DNA of 64,000 bases from Streptacidiphilus sp. P02-A3a. GTDB taxonomy: Bacteria > Actinomycetota > Actinomycetes > Streptomycetales > Streptomycetaceae. A model generated the notes under the pieces. It searched no databases. It saw only the letters and a program-made list of their open reading frames with translations, and had not been told where the DNA came from. Every line of letters starts with the position of its first letter. Positions within the stretch are counted from its first letter, which is position 1. Below are positions 36,396 to 45,934 of this stretch, in pieces. The position numbers and the translations under genes are program-made. The stretch spans positions 2,055,922-2,119,921 of the forward strand of contig NZ_CP048289.1 of the NCBI RefSeq assembly GCF_014084105.1, written 5' to 3'.

Positions 36396-38084
36396 ATGAC
36401 GACCGCTATGCCTTCGGCGCCCGCCGCGCGCCGGGTCCCCGAGCCGATCCACCGGCGCCGCTGGGCCATCCTCACCGTCCTGCTGTTCAGCCTGCTGGTC
36501 GTGGTACTCGACAGCTCGATCCTGAACGTCGCGATGAAGACCATCGCCACCCCCGCCCCCGTCGGCATCGGCGCCAGCCAGAGCCAGCTGGAATGGGCGG
36601 TCAACTCCTACACGCTGGTCTTCGCCGGGCTGCTGTTCACCGCCGGGCTGCTCGGCGACCGCATCGGACGCAAGAAGACGCTGCTCGCGGGCATGGTGAT
36701 CTTCGGCCTGGGCTCGCTGCTCTGCTCCTTCGCCACCTCGCCGGGCGAGCTGATCGCCTACCGCGCGGCCATGGGCCTCGGCGGCGCGTTCGTGATGCCC
36801 GCGACGCTCGCCATCATCATGAACGTCTTCGAGCGCGAGGAGCAGCCCCGGGCCATCGGCATCTACTCCGGCGCGGTCGGCCTGGCCATCGCCATCGGCC
36901 CGGTCGTCGGCGGGCTGCTGCTGTCGCACTTCTGGTGGGGCTCGGTGTTCCTGGTCAACGTCCCGATCGTGGTGGTCGCGCTGATCGGCATGGTCTGGCT
37001 GGTCCCGGACTCGCGGGACCCCAAGCCCGGGCGGCTCGACCCGGTGGGCGTGCTGCTCTCCATCCTCGGCCTGGTGCTGCTGGTCTACGGCATCATCCAG
37101 GGCGGACAGGACGCCGACTTCACCGTCACCAGCGCCTGGGCGCCGATAGCCGGCGGCCTGCTGCTGCTCGTGGTGTTCGTCTGGCACCAGCAGCGGACCG
37201 CCCACCCCGTGCTCACCGTCGGCTGGTTCCGCGACCGGCACTTCTCGGCGGCGGTGGTCTCCATCGGCCTGACCTTCTTCGCGCTGATGGGCGTCACCTT
37301 CTTCTCGGTGTTCTACCTCCAGAGCGTGCGCGGCTACAGCGCGCTGCACGCCGGTCTGCTGCTGCTGCCGCTGGCGGGGGCCCAGCTGCTGGTCTCGCCG
37401 CGCGCCCGGCACGCGGTCACCCGCTTCGGCGCCAACGTCACCGTCGGCGTCGGGCTGCTGCTGATCGCGGTCACCTTCGCCGGCTACCTGCTGCTCGGCC
37501 GCACCACCTCGATCTGGGTGCTGGAGGTGCTGGGCTTCGTCCAGGGCTCCGGCATGGCGCTGGTGATGCCCCCGGCCACGGTGACCATCATGTCCAGCCT
37601 GCCCCGGGAGAAGGCCGGATCCGGTTCCGCCGTCAGCAACACCTTCCGCCAGGTCGGCGGGTCGCTCGGGGTGGCCATCCTCGGCGCGCTGCTGTCGACC
37701 GTGTACCGCAACGGCATCCAGGACCGGCTCGGCACCCTGCCCGCGCCGCTGCGCTCCACCGCCGGGCAGTCCATCGAGGGCACCCTCGGCGTCGTCGAGC
37801 GGGTCGGCGGCGGCGCCGCCGGGCTGGTCGGCCCGGCCAAGGACGCCTTCGTCCACTCGATGCACGTCACCGCGCTGAGCGCGGGCGTGGTCGCGCTGGC
37901 CGGCGCGGTCATCGCGCTGGCGCTGCTGCCCCGGCGCGCCCCGCGGGCCGAGGAACCCGCCCGGACCCGGGCCCCGGGTCAGGCTCCCGTCCAGGCCCCG
38001 GGCCACGCCTCGGCACCGGCCGAGCAGCCGGTCACCCGGCTGGAGGCGCTGGTGCCGGAGCCCGCGCCCGAGACGGCAGAATAG
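36396..38084 (+). CDS. MFS multidrug transporter (DHA2 / EmrB-QacA)
   Basis: 562-residue exporter with 14 predicted membrane segments. Motif A is [12 protein letters not shown] (about residue 85), motif C region [17 protein letters not shown] (about 165), plus [14 protein letters not shown] at the start of the DHA2 family. The C-terminus is a disordered Pro/Ala/Gln tail. No Shine-Dalgarno site; the TAGGCT hexamer 7 bases upstream suggests a leaderless transcript. The next gene, a TetR repressor, starts 4 bases after the stop. A 14-bp-arm operator covers the promoter. Likely inducible efflux pump. Confidence 0.94.
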   Translation: MTTAMPSAPAARRVPEPIHRRRWAILTVLLFSLLVVVLDSSILNVAMKTIATPAPVGIGASQSQLEWAVNSYTLVFAGLLFTAGLLGDRIGRKKTLLAGMVIFGLGSLLCSFATSPGELIAYRAAMGLGGAFVMPATLAIIMNVFEREEQPRAIGIYSGAVGLAIAIGPVVGGLLLSHFWWGSVFLVNVPIVVVALIGMVWLVPDSRDPKPGRLDPVGVLLSILGLVLLVYGIIQGGQDADFTVTSAWAPIAGGLLLLVVFVWHQQRTAHPVLTVGWFRDRHFSAAVVSIGLTFFALMGVTFFSVFYLQSVRGYSALHAGLLLLPLAGAQLLVSPRARHAVTRFGANVTVGVGLLLIAVTFAGYLLLGRTTSIWVLEVLGFVQGSGMALVMPPATVTIMSSLPREKAGSGSAVSNTFRQVGGSLGVAILGALLSTVYRNGIQDRLGTLPAPLRSTAGQSIEGTLGVVERVGGGAAGLVGPAKDAFVHSMHVTALSAGVVALAGAVIALALLPRRAPRAEEPARTRAPGQAPVQAPGHASAPAEQPVTRLEALVPEPAPETAE

Positions 38085-38088
38085 GACT

Positions 38089-38748
38089 GTGGACAGCACG
38101 GAGACAGCGGAAACGGTGGACGCGGCCGAAACGGCGCTCCCCGGGCCGTGCGGACCGCGCCGGGGCCGCCCCCGGAGCGAGGCCGCCGAGCAGGCCATCA
38201 TCGAGGCGGTGCTGCGGCTGCTGGACCAGGGCGGCACCCTCGACGGCATGTCGGTCGAGGGCATCGCCGTCGGGGCGGGCGTCGGCAAGGCCACCATCTA
38301 CCGGCGCTGGCCCAACAAGGAGGCCCTGCTGCTGGACGTGCTGGTGCGCACCGACCGCGCCGAGCCGGAGTACGTCGACGGAACGGTGCGGGACCTGCTG
38401 GTGCAGATCATGGAGTCGATCCGGATGGCCGCGGTGGCCCGGCGCGAACGCTCCTCGCTGGTGCTGTTCGCCACCCAGTTCCGGGCCATGCCCGAGCTGC
38501 ACCAGCGCTACCTGGACGAGGTGGTCGCGCCGCGCCGGGCCCGGCTCCGCCGCCTGATCGAGAAGGGTGTGGCCCGAGGCGAGATCCGCGGCGACGTGGA
38601 TCCGGACCTGCTCGGCGAACTGCTCGTCGGGCCGATGCTGTCGCGGGCACTGCTGCACCCGGAAGCCGAACTCGACGACCCCGACCTGTCCGCGACCATC
38701 GTGGACACACTGCTCCAGGGTCTCGCCCCGGTAGCATCCGGAACCTGA
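38089..38748 (+). CDS. TetR-family repressor of adjacent MFS pump
   Basis: 219 residues. HTH at about 30-75 (GRPRSEAAEQAIIEAVLRLL, then EGIAVGAGVGKATIYRRWPNKEALL); the ligand domain matches the C-terminal type found in AcrR-like repressors with RRERSSLVLFATQFRAMPEL. GTG 38089 lies 4 bases after the MFS stop, so the two are co-translated. Predicted to bind the 36345-36377 palindrome and release it on drug binding. Confidence 0.92.
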   Translation: MDSTETAETVDAAETALPGPCGPRRGRPRSEAAEQAIIEAVLRLLDQGGTLDGMSVEGIAVGAGVGKATIYRRWPNKEALLLDVLVRTDRAEPEYVDGTVRDLLVQIMESIRMAAVARRERSSLVLFATQFRAMPELHQRYLDEVVAPRRARLRRLIEKGVARGEIRGDVDPDLLGELLVGPMLSRALLHPEAELDDPDLSATIVDTLLQGLAPVASGT

Positions 38749-38805
38749 GCGCCCTTTCCCGGCGTCCTGCAATCCGTACGCAGACAACAGGGACGAGTAC
38801 GGCAT

Positions 38806-39831
38806 ATGGGTTTCACGATGGCAGGCACGGAGACCGGAGCGGACCGGCCGGGCAGTCGCTGGCGACGGCTGCCCGGCACCCGGCGCTGGGGACGGGACGC
38901 CAAGGGCCGCAACACCTGGCGGCGCGGCTGGATCGTGGCGGTACTGGCGCTCGGCGTCGCCTGCCTGCTGGCCTTCCACGCGTCGGTGCCCAACACCTTC
39001 GGCAACTTCGGCAGCCTGCTGGAGACCTTCCTGCCGTGGGTGGGCGTGGCGGTGCCGGTACTGCTGGTGCCCGCGCTGCTGCGGCGCTCGGCGACGGCGC
39101 TGGTGGCGCTGCTGGTGCCGACGCTGCTCTGGGTCAACCTGTTCGGAGCACTGCTCACCGACAAGAGCGGTGGTCCCTACGACTTCACGGTGGTGCAGCA
39201 CAACGTCTGGGCCTACAACAAGGACATCCCGCAGACCGTGCGGGTGCTGGAGGCGGCGCACGCCGACGTGATCTCGCTGGTCGAGGTGTCGGCGACGGAG
39301 CTGCCGGTCTTCGAGCGCGACCTGGCGGCGCAGTACCCGTACCGGGCGGTCGAGGGCACCGTCGGGCTCTGGTCCAAGGACCCGCTGACCGGCACCGAAC
39401 CGGTGGACATCAAGATCGGCTGGGTGCGGGCGCTGCGGACCACGGTGGTGACGCCCGAGGGGGACGTCGCCGTCTACGTCGCCCACCTGCCGTCGGTGCG
39501 GGTGCAGTTCGACAACGGGTTCACCGCCAACCAGCGGGACGCCAGCGCCAACGCGCTGGGGCTGGCACTGGCGCAGGAGAAGCTGTCCAAGGTGATCCTG
39601 ATGGGCGACCTCAACGGGACGATGAACGACCGCAGCCTGGCCCCGGTCACCTCGCAGATGCGCTCGGCCCAGGGCTCGGCCGGTTCCGGCTTCGGCTTCA
39701 GCTATCCGGCGCAGTTCCCGATGGCGCGGATCGACCAGATCATGACCCGCGGGGTCACCCCGACCGACGCCTGGACGCTGCCCAGGACCGGCAGCGACCA
39801 CCTGCCGATCGCCGCCCACATCGAACTGTGA
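38806..39831 (+). CDS. Endonuclease/exonuclease/phosphatase-fold membrane protein
   Basis: 341 residues. Three membrane segments near the N-terminus (about 44-62, 75-93, 97-115), then an EEP-fold domain outside the membrane: VVQHNVWAYN, ADVISLVEVS (catalytic Glu), ILMGDLNGTMND (Asp/Asn pair) and the final GSDHLPIAAHI (Asp-His). This architecture is common in actinomycetes; the substrate may be a phosphodiester or a lipid phosphate. ATG 38806 is used, with an ATG at 38818 as alternative. It ends 4 bases before the convergent nadE stop. Confidence 0.9.
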   Translation: MGFTMAGTETGADRPGSRWRRLPGTRRWGRDAKGRNTWRRGWIVAVLALGVACLLAFHASVPNTFGNFGSLLETFLPWVGVAVPVLLVPALLRRSATALVALLVPTLLWVNLFGALLTDKSGGPYDFTVVQHNVWAYNKDIPQTVRVLEAAHADVISLVEVSATELPVFERDLAAQYPYRAVEGTVGLWSKDPLTGTEPVDIKIGWVRALRTTVVTPEGDVAVYVAHLPSVRVQFDNGFTANQRDASANALGLALAQEKLSKVILMGDLNGTMNDRSLAPVTSQMRSAQGSAGSGFGFSYPAQFPMARIDQIMTRGVTPTDAWTLPRTGSDHLPIAAHIEL

Positions 39832-39835
39832 GCGC

Positions 39836-41596
39836 TCAGCTCTCGCGCCACCGGTTGGTGATCGGCTGCCGCCGGTCCCGGCCGAAGTTCTTCGACGAGA
39901 TCTTGGTGCCCGGAGGGTACTGCCGCCGCTTGTACTCGGCCGTGTCCACCAGCCGGATCACCCGGTCCACCACCGCCGGGTCGAACCCCTCGGCCAGGAT
40001 CTCCGCCCGCCCCTTGTCCTGCTCGATGTAGGCCGTGAGCACCGCGTCCAGCAGGTCGTAGTCCGGCAGCGAGTCGGTGTCCACCTGCCCCGGCCGCAGT
40101 TCCGCGCTCGGCGGCTTGGAGATGGTGTTCTCCGGGATCGGCGGCGTCTCGCCGCGCGCCTCGGCCGCCTGGTTGCGCCAGACCGCCAGCCGGAGGACCA
40201 GCGACTTGTAGACGTCCTTGATCGGCCCGAACGCCCCCACCGAGTCGCCGTACAGCGTGGAGTAGCCCACCGCCAGCTCGCTCTTGTTGCCCGGGGCGAG
40301 CACCAGGTGGTTCTCCTGGTTGGAGATCGCCATCAGCAGTGTCCCGCGCAGCCGCGACTGCAGGTTCTCCTCGGCCAGCCCGGTCAGCCCGAGCGCGCCC
40401 ATGTACGAGTCGAACATCGGCGCGATCGACACCGTGCGGAAGTGCAGCCCGGTGCGCCGGGCCAGCTCGGCCGCGTCGTCCCGGGAGTGCTGCGAGGAGT
40501 AGTCGCTCGGCATCGACACGCAGTGCACGTTCTCCGCGCCGACGGCGTCCACCGCCAGTGCCGCGACCAGCGCCGAGTCGATGCCGCCGGACAGCCCGAT
40601 CAGCACCGACGTGAAGCCGTTCTTGCGGACGTACCCGCGCAGGCCGGTGACCAGCGCCCCGTACACCTCCTCCGCCGCGTCCAGCGGCGGGGCCAGACCG
40701 GCCTTCACCGGTTCGGCGGGCGCGGGCAGCGGCTCCTCCGACAGGAGGGTGTGCACGACCTCCAGGCCGTCCGCGACGAAGCGGCTGCCGCCCTCCCGGG
40801 CCTCGTCGGTGGCCTGCGGCAGTTCCAGGTCGAGCAGCAGGCAGCCCTCCTCGAACTGCGGCGCCCGGGCCAGCACCTCGCCCTCGGCGTCGACCACCAG
40901 CGAGCCGCCGTCGAAGACCAGCTCGTCCTGGCCGCCGACCAGGTTCACATAGGCCAGGGTGCAGCCCGCCTCGACCGCGCGGCGGCGCACCAGCTCCAGC
41001 CGCGCGTCGTCCTTGTCCGCCTCGTACGGCGAGGCGTTGACCACCAGCAGCAGCCCGGCCCCGGCCTGCCGGGCGGCCTGCACCCGGCCGCCGTCCTGCC
41101 AGATGTCCTCGCAGACCGCCAGCGCCACGTCCACCCCGTGCAACCGGACCACCGGCAGCGTGTCGCCGGGGACGAAGTAGCGGAACTCGTCGAAGACGCC
41201 GTAGTTCGGCAGGTGGTGCTTCGCCAGCCGGGTGACCACCTTGCCGCCGAACAGCACCGCCGCGCAGTTCTGCGGCGAGCCCACCGGCAGCCCGAGCCGG
41301 TCCGAGCTGGTGGTCGACCGGCCCAGGTAGCCGACGACCACGGCCACCGAGCCCAGCCCCTCGGCCGTCAGCCGCTCGGCCAGCTCGACCAGCGCCGCGC
41401 GTGAGGCGTCCACGAAGGAGGGCCGCAGCGCCAGGTCCTCCACGGGGTAGCCGGTCAGCGCCATCTCGGGGAAGGCGACCAGCTGGGCGCCGCGCTCGGC
41501 GGCGTGTCGGGTCCACCGCAGCACGAGCTCGGTGTTGCCGCTGATGTCGCCGACCGTGGTGTCGGTCTGGTTCAGTGCGACGCGTAGGGAGGGCAC
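39836..41596 (-). CDS. nadE: Glutamine-dependent NAD+ synthetase
   Basis: 586 residues with both halves of the enzyme. The N-terminal nitrilase-type glutaminase has its triad Glu (FPEMALTGYP), Lys (AKHHLPNYGVFDEFRYF) and Cys (VALAVCEDIWQDGG). The C-terminal synthetase has the ATP P-loop GLSGGIDSALVAALAVDAVG and the LAPGNKSELAVGYSTLYGDS motif that ends the adenylation site. It makes NAD+ from deamido-NAD with glutamine as nitrogen donor. In streptomycetes nadE lies next to glnA2 as here; the two genes diverge across 226 bases. Confidence 0.96.
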   Translation of the reverse strand: MPSLRVALNQTDTTVGDISGNTELVLRWTRHAAERGAQLVAFPEMALTGYPVEDLALRPSFVDASRAALVELAERLTAEGLGSVAVVVGYLGRSTTSSDRLGLPVGSPQNCAAVLFGGKVVTRLAKHHLPNYGVFDEFRYFVPGDTLPVVRLHGVDVALAVCEDIWQDGGRVQAARQAGAGLLLVVNASPYEADKDDARLELVRRRAVEAGCTLAYVNLVGGQDELVFDGGSLVVDAEGEVLARAPQFEEGCLLLDLELPQATDEAREGGSRFVADGLEVVHTLLSEEPLPAPAEPVKAGLAPPLDAAEEVYGALVTGLRGYVRKNGFTSVLIGLSGGIDSALVAALAVDAVGAENVHCVSMPSDYSSQHSRDDAAELARRTGLHFRTVSIAPMFDSYMGALGLTGLAEENLQSRLRGTLLMAISNQENHLVLAPGNKSELAVGYSTLYGDSVGAFGPIKDVYKSLVLRLAVWRNQAAEARGETPPIPENTISKPPSAELRPGQVDTDSLPDYDLLDAVLTAYIEQDKGRAEILAEGFDPAVVDRVIRLVDTAEYKRRQYPPGTKISSKNFGRDRRQPITNRWRES

Positions 41597-41822
41597 GGGG
41601 CCACCCTAATCGTCGGAGCGACGCTATGGGTAGCCGTGCCGTCGCCGCCGCGCCCGCCCCCCGCCGCGCCGGGGTCCGCCCCGGCTGGTCCTGCCGACCT
41701 GCCGCATCGCCGTTCGGATCTGCGATGATGCGACCAGCGGACAAGTACGGCGCGGGGCACGCCGACACCACAGGCCGCGCCCTGTTAACGCGGACGTAAA
41801 GAGCAGAGGTGAGACTGTCGCC

Positions 41823-43184
41823 ATGGGCAAGCAGCAGGAGTTTGTTCTCCGCACACTCGAAGAGCGCGACATCCGTTTCGTCCGGCTGTGGTTCACGGAC
41901 GTCCTCGGGTTCCTGAAGTCCGTGGCCGTCGCCCCCGCGGAGCTCGACCAGGCCTTCGAGGAGGGCATCGGATTCGACGGCTCGGCGATCGAGGGCTTCG
42001 CGCGGGTCTACGAGTCGGACATGCTGGCGCAGCCGGACCCGTCCACCTTCCAGATACTGCCCTGGCGCTCCGAGGCCCCGGGCACCGCGCGCATGTTCTG
42101 CGACATCCTGATGCCGGACGGCTCGCCCTCGTACGCGGACCCGCGCTACGTCCTCAAGCGCACCCTGGAGAAGTGCTCCAACCTCGGGTTCACCTTCTAC
42201 ACCCACCCCGAGATCGAGTTCTTCCTGCTCAACGACCTGCCCACGGACGGCACCACGCCGACCCCGGCCGACCACTCCGGCTACTTCGACCACACCCCGC
42301 GCGGCGTCGGCCACGACTTCCGCCGCCAGGCGATCACCATGCTGGAGTCGATGGGCATCTCGGTGGAGTTCAGCCACCACGAGGGCGCCCCCGGCCAGCA
42401 GGAGATCGACCTGCGCTACGCCGACGCGCTGTCCACCGCCGACAACATCATGACCTTCCGCACGGTCATGAAGGAGGTCGCGCTGGAGCAGGGCGTGCAC
42501 GCCAGCTTCATGCCGAAGCCCTTCTCGAACCACCCCGGCTCCGGCATGCACACCCACCTGTCGCTGTTCGAGGGCGACCGCAACGCCTTCCACGAGGCGG
42601 GCGCCGAGTACCAGCTGTCCAAGGTCGGCCGCTCGTTCATCGCCGGACTGCTGCGGCACGCCGCCGAGACCGCCGCCATCACCAACCAGTGGGTCAACTC
42701 CTACAAGCGGATCTGGGGCGGCTCGCAGCGCTCGGCGGGCGCCGGCGGCGAGGCCCCCTCGTACATCTGCTGGGGGCATAACAACCGCTCGGCGCTGGTC
42801 CGGGTGCCCATGTACAAGCCCAGCAAGCAGGGCTCGACCCGGGTCGAGATCCGCTCCCTGGACACCGGCTGCAACCCCTACCTGGCCTACTCGGTGATCC
42901 TCGCCGCGGGCCTCAAGGGCATCCAGGAGGGCTACGAGCTGCCCCCCGGCGCCGACGACGACGTCTGGGCGCTCAGCAGCATGGAGCGCCGCGCGATGGG
43001 CATCCAGCCGCTGCCGCAGAACCTCGGCGAGGCCATCGACCTGATGCAGCACAGCGAACTCGTCCAGGAGACCCTCGGCGAGCACGTCTTCGACTTCTTC
43101 CTGCGCAACAAGCGCCAGGAGTGGGAGGAGTACCGCTCCGAGGTCACCGCGTTCGAGCTGCGGAAGAACCTGCCGGTGCTGTGA
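41823..43184 (+). CDS. glnA2: Glutamine synthetase-like enzyme, GlnA2 type
   Basis: 453 residues, the length and sequence type of streptomycete GlnA2, which joins glutamate to polyamines rather than ammonia. GS motifs: GFDGSAIEGFARVYESDM, EIEFFLL and KPFSNHPGSGMHTHLSL, NQWVNSYKRIWGG, NNRSALVRVPMYK and RVEIRSLDTGCNPYLAY. The adenylylation Tyr loop of GSI-beta enzymes (NLYDLPPEE) is absent, replaced by AMGIQPLPQNL, so it is probably not an adenylylation target despite glnE lying nearby. ATG 41823 has AGAGGTGAG upstream. The polyamine role comes from the characterised family member, not from this sequence alone. Confidence 0.88.
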   Translation: MGKQQEFVLRTLEERDIRFVRLWFTDVLGFLKSVAVAPAELDQAFEEGIGFDGSAIEGFARVYESDMLAQPDPSTFQILPWRSEAPGTARMFCDILMPDGSPSYADPRYVLKRTLEKCSNLGFTFYTHPEIEFFLLNDLPTDGTTPTPADHSGYFDHTPRGVGHDFRRQAITMLESMGISVEFSHHEGAPGQQEIDLRYADALSTADNIMTFRTVMKEVALEQGVHASFMPKPFSNHPGSGMHTHLSLFEGDRNAFHEAGAEYQLSKVGRSFIAGLLRHAAETAAITNQWVNSYKRIWGGSQRSAGAGGEAPSYICWGHNNRSALVRVPMYKPSKQGSTRVEIRSLDTGCNPYLAYSVILAAGLKGIQEGYELPPGADDDVWALSSMERRAMGIQPLPQNLGEAIDLMQHSELVQETLGEHVFDFFLRNKRQEWEEYRSEVTAFELRKNLPVL

Positions 43185-43308
43185 CGGCACGGTGGCCGGT
43201 GCGCCCGCGGCGGGAGAAGACGGCACTCCGATGGCGGAGTGTGAGCGGCGGGTGACGGAGCGTCGTGTTCCGATGGGCGTATCGAACTGGTACGACCGAG
43301 AGGTTCCG

Positions 43309-44562
43309 ATGCAGCTGAGCACCGCAGGGAAGACGGTCCGCGCACCCCGAGCGGCCCGGGCCATGGTCGCGCTGGGGGTGGCGGGTGTGGCCGCCGTCTC
43401 CCAGTTCGCCTTCGCGCCCGCCTCGGGCGCCGCGACCGTGGAGCGCACCGGTCCCGGGCACCATCTCCGGGACGGGACCGACTGGACCGAGCACCCGTTG
43501 CCGATCAAGGTCCGTTTCAAGGAGGACCTGCACGGGTCGGTCACCCGCGCCGGGAACACACTGATGACCTGCGAGGAGAACAAGCCGCCGGTCGCCAAGG
43601 ACGCCGCGCCCTGCCGGGAGGCCCAGCAGGGCATCGGCCGCGGCATCTTCAACAACAACTACGACATGCGGTACGTCAACCAGTACCCGGGCTCCTTCAA
43701 GCTCCCGCCCGCCGAGGGCGGCGGCTACGAGAAGCTGTACTCCTCCAGCAGCTCCGAGCTGAAGGTCCCGGCCAACTCCACGATCAAGTTCGCCCGGCTG
43801 TACTGGGGCGGGACCAGGGGCATCGGCGACACCATCCTGCCGCTCAGCCAGGTCGACGGGGTGCTGTTCAAGACCCCGGGCGGGCACGACTACCACGAGG
43901 TCAACACCGACCCCTCGTACAAGGACCTGGGCTGGATGACCGGGGTCGGCGAGGGCAACGCCCGGGAGCACGGCTACCAGGCGTCGGCCGACGTCACCGA
44001 CCTGGTCCGGAACGCGGGCGCGGGCAACTACACCGTGGCCGACATGGACTCGGTGGTGAAGCCGCACAGCTGGGGCGGCTGGTCGCTGGTGGTGGCGTAC
44101 GAGAACTGCGACATGCCGCTGCGCCACGTCGAGGTCTCGGACGGCTTCCAGATCGAGCTGCCGGAGTCCCCGCCGCTGAAGTTCACCGTGGACGGGCTGC
44201 AGACCCCGCAGCAGGGCCCGATCCACGGCGAGTTGGGCTTCGTCGCCTACGACGGCGACCGCACCTACGGCCACGACAGCGTCAGCGTGCAGTCGACCAA
44301 CGGGCCGCTGACGGTGCTGCACACCTGGGACAAGCCGGCCGACGACTTCCTGAACTCGACCATCGAGAACGAGTCCCGGAACAACCCGGTGGTGCGCGCG
44401 CCCTCGTACGAGAACCAGCTGGGGTACGACTCCAACATCGTCGACGTGTCGCACGTGCTGCGCAACGGTGACACCAGCATCTCCTTCACCTTCGACACCA
44501 AGTCGGACGGCTACCAGGTCGGGGTGGTCTACTCGGCCGTCGACCTGGACCAGAGCAGCTGA
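43309..44562 (+). CDS. Secreted DUF3344-like protein
   Basis: 417 residues. ATG 43309 follows GAGAGG; the N-terminus is a Sec signal (RAARAMVALGVAGVAAVSQF... GAA). The mature part holds IKFARLYWGGTRGIGDTILP and KPHSWGGWSLVVAYENCDMP and a late FTFDTKSDGYQVGVVYSAVD strand region, resembling the DUF3344-type beta-sandwich of actinobacterial exoproteins. No catalytic motif recognised. Its last 34 bases overlap, on the other strand, the end of the acyltransferase gene. Confidence 0.78.
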   Translation: MQLSTAGKTVRAPRAARAMVALGVAGVAAVSQFAFAPASGAATVERTGPGHHLRDGTDWTEHPLPIKVRFKEDLHGSVTRAGNTLMTCEENKPPVAKDAAPCREAQQGIGRGIFNNNYDMRYVNQYPGSFKLPPAEGGGYEKLYSSSSSELKVPANSTIKFARLYWGGTRGIGDTILPLSQVDGVLFKTPGGHDYHEVNTDPSYKDLGWMTGVGEGNAREHGYQASADVTDLVRNAGAGNYTVADMDSVVKPHSWGGWSLVVAYENCDMPLRHVEVSDGFQIELPESPPLKFTVDGLQTPQQGPIHGELGFVAYDGDRTYGHDSVSVQSTNGPLTVLHTWDKPADDFLNSTIENESRNNPVVRAPSYENQLGYDSNIVDVSHVLRNGDTSISFTFDTKSDGYQVGVVYSAVDLDQSS

Positions 44563-45725
44563 CCCGGCTCCGCCGGAACCACGCTCCCGGCGTGCCGGGC
44601 CCGGGGAACCACCGGGCCCGGCACGCCGTGCCGTTGCGGCGGCTGCGGGCCGAGGGCGCGCAGCCACCGCTCCAGCGGCCGCTCCACCCACTGGTACAGC
44701 GCCGCGGCCAGCCCCAGGCTGGTGGCGGTCACCAGCAGCCACCCCACCGCCGCCGCCCGCACCCCGCGCGGCGGCCCGCCCAGCAGCAGCGCCAGCCGCA
44801 GGCAGCTCTGGTGCACCAGGTACCAGGCGAAGGACCAGTGCCCCAGCCGCCGTGCCACCGCCCCGCCGAGGAGGCCGGATCCGCCCCCGGGGGCCAGGTC
44901 GCGCACCGCCACCGCCGCGACCAGCACCGCGAACAGCGGCGCGACCAGCGCCTGGGAACCGCTGTACGGGCTGTCCCAGCGGCCGTCGGGCACCGCCGCG
45001 GACCAGGGGATCAGCGCCGCGTGCCAGAGCAGCGCCGCGCCCACCGCCGCGCCCGGGCCGACCGGTGGCCGCCAGCCGCGCCGGACCGCCACCGCGGTCA
45101 CCGCCCCGAGCAGGAACTGCGGGGTGCGGGCCAAGGGCAGGTAGTCCAGCAGCCACTCGCGCTCGGTCGGTGAGCCGACCGGCGCGCCGCCCAGCCAGCA
45201 GCCGACCCCGACCACGCAGGCCCCGGCCGCCAGCAGCGCCAGGGTCCGCCCGCCGCGCCGCCGCAGGAACCGCAGCAGCGCGGGGGTCAGCAGGTAGAAC
45301 CAGGCCTCGGCGCTGAGCGACCAGGCGGCCGGATTGCCGCCGTACACCTCGGCCGGGGACCAGGCCTGGAGCAGCGGCAGCGACCACAGCGCGGCGGTGA
45401 CCGGCAGCGCCGCGCCCAGCAGCGCGGTCACCGCCAGCGCCAGCCCGGTGGCCAGCAGGTGCAGCGGCCAGATCCGGGCGAACCGCCGCCAGTAGAGGAC
45501 CCGCGCCGGAACCCGGTCGCCGCCGGACCAGGCCAGCACGAAGCCGGACAGCACGAAGAAGAAGGTGACGCCGTCCCGCCCGTACCAGACCAGCGGACTG
45601 AGCAGCGGCAGTGGGTGGTATTCGCGGCTCAGGTGGTAGAACACCACCAGGAGGGCCGCCCAGAACCGCAGCCCGGTCAGCCCGGGCAGCGCGGCACGGC
45701 GGGTCACCGCGGCGGCGGCATCCAC
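44529..45725 (-). CDS. Acyltransferase family 3 membrane protein
   Basis: 398-residue OafA/WecH-like membrane acyltransferase with ten hydrophobic segments. Key residues: His in RFWAALLVVFYHL, RDGVTFFFVLSGFVLAWSG, the RRFARIWPLHL loop and AWSLSAEAWFYLL. GTG 45725 has GGGAGG 6 bases upstream. The family-like sequence ends at QWVERPLERWLRALG; about 40 further residues are coded through a strong terminator hairpin and into the end of the neighbouring gene, suggesting an original stop was lost. Likely modifies a sugar or lipid; acceptor unknown. Confidence 0.88.
   Translation of the reverse strand: MDAAAAVTRRAALPGLTGLRFWAALLVVFYHLSREYHPLPLLSPLVWYGRDGVTFFFVLSGFVLAWSGGDRVPARVLYWRRFARIWPLHLLATGLALAVTALLGAALPVTAALWSLPLLQAWSPAEVYGGNPAAWSLSAEAWFYLLTPALLRFLRRRGGRTLALLAAGACVVGVGCWLGGAPVGSPTEREWLLDYLPLARTPQFLLGAVTAVAVRRGWRPPVGPGAAVGAALLWHAALIPWSAAVPDGRWDSPYSGSQALVAPLFAVLVAAVAVRDLAPGGGSGLLGGAVARRLGHWSFAWYLVHQSCLRLALLLGGPPRGVRAAAVGWLLVTATSLGLAAALYQWVERPLERWLRALGPQPPQRHGVPGPVVPRARHAGSVVPAEPGQLLWSRSTAE
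44588..44628. terminator. Bidirectional terminator inside acyltransferase coding end
   Basis: Perfect 17-bp arms CGGCGTGCCGGGCCCGG / CCGGGCCCGGCACGCCG with a 7-base loop, 25 bases after the stop of the secreted-protein gene. On the minus strand it falls inside the open frame of the acyltransferase. Confidence 0.8.
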
Positions 45726-45934
45726 GCGGGCCTCCCGGCGGACTCGGCGAGGTGGGGCTGGAACCGGCACAACGGCCGGGCGCCGGGAGGAGTCACGGCA
45801 GCGCGCGCGGGAAGAACCGGTCAGGGGCACGTAATCTCACCACTCGTTCGAACATCGAACCAGGGGCCGTCGCATCGGGGGCCGTCGCATCGGAGTCGGA
45901 GGGCATCGACTTGGACAGAGCACAGGGTGACCGC

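Noticed and set aside
32667..38084. A continuous plus-strand open frame of about 1,800 codons
   Set aside because: Only its last third (from 36396) is a real gene; the rest is the GC-rich antisense shadow of the penicillin-binding protein and panB genes.
41788..41806. GTTAAC...GTAAAG before glnA2 as a GlnR box
   Set aside because: Only a loose match to gTnAc-n6-GaAAc with wrong spacing; GlnA2 genes are not known for strong GlnR control.
45611..45934. An earlier start for glnE adding 108 residues
   Set aside because: The extra part is Gly/Arg-rich and antisense to the acyltransferase start; GTG 45935 has a ribosome site and fits the family length.
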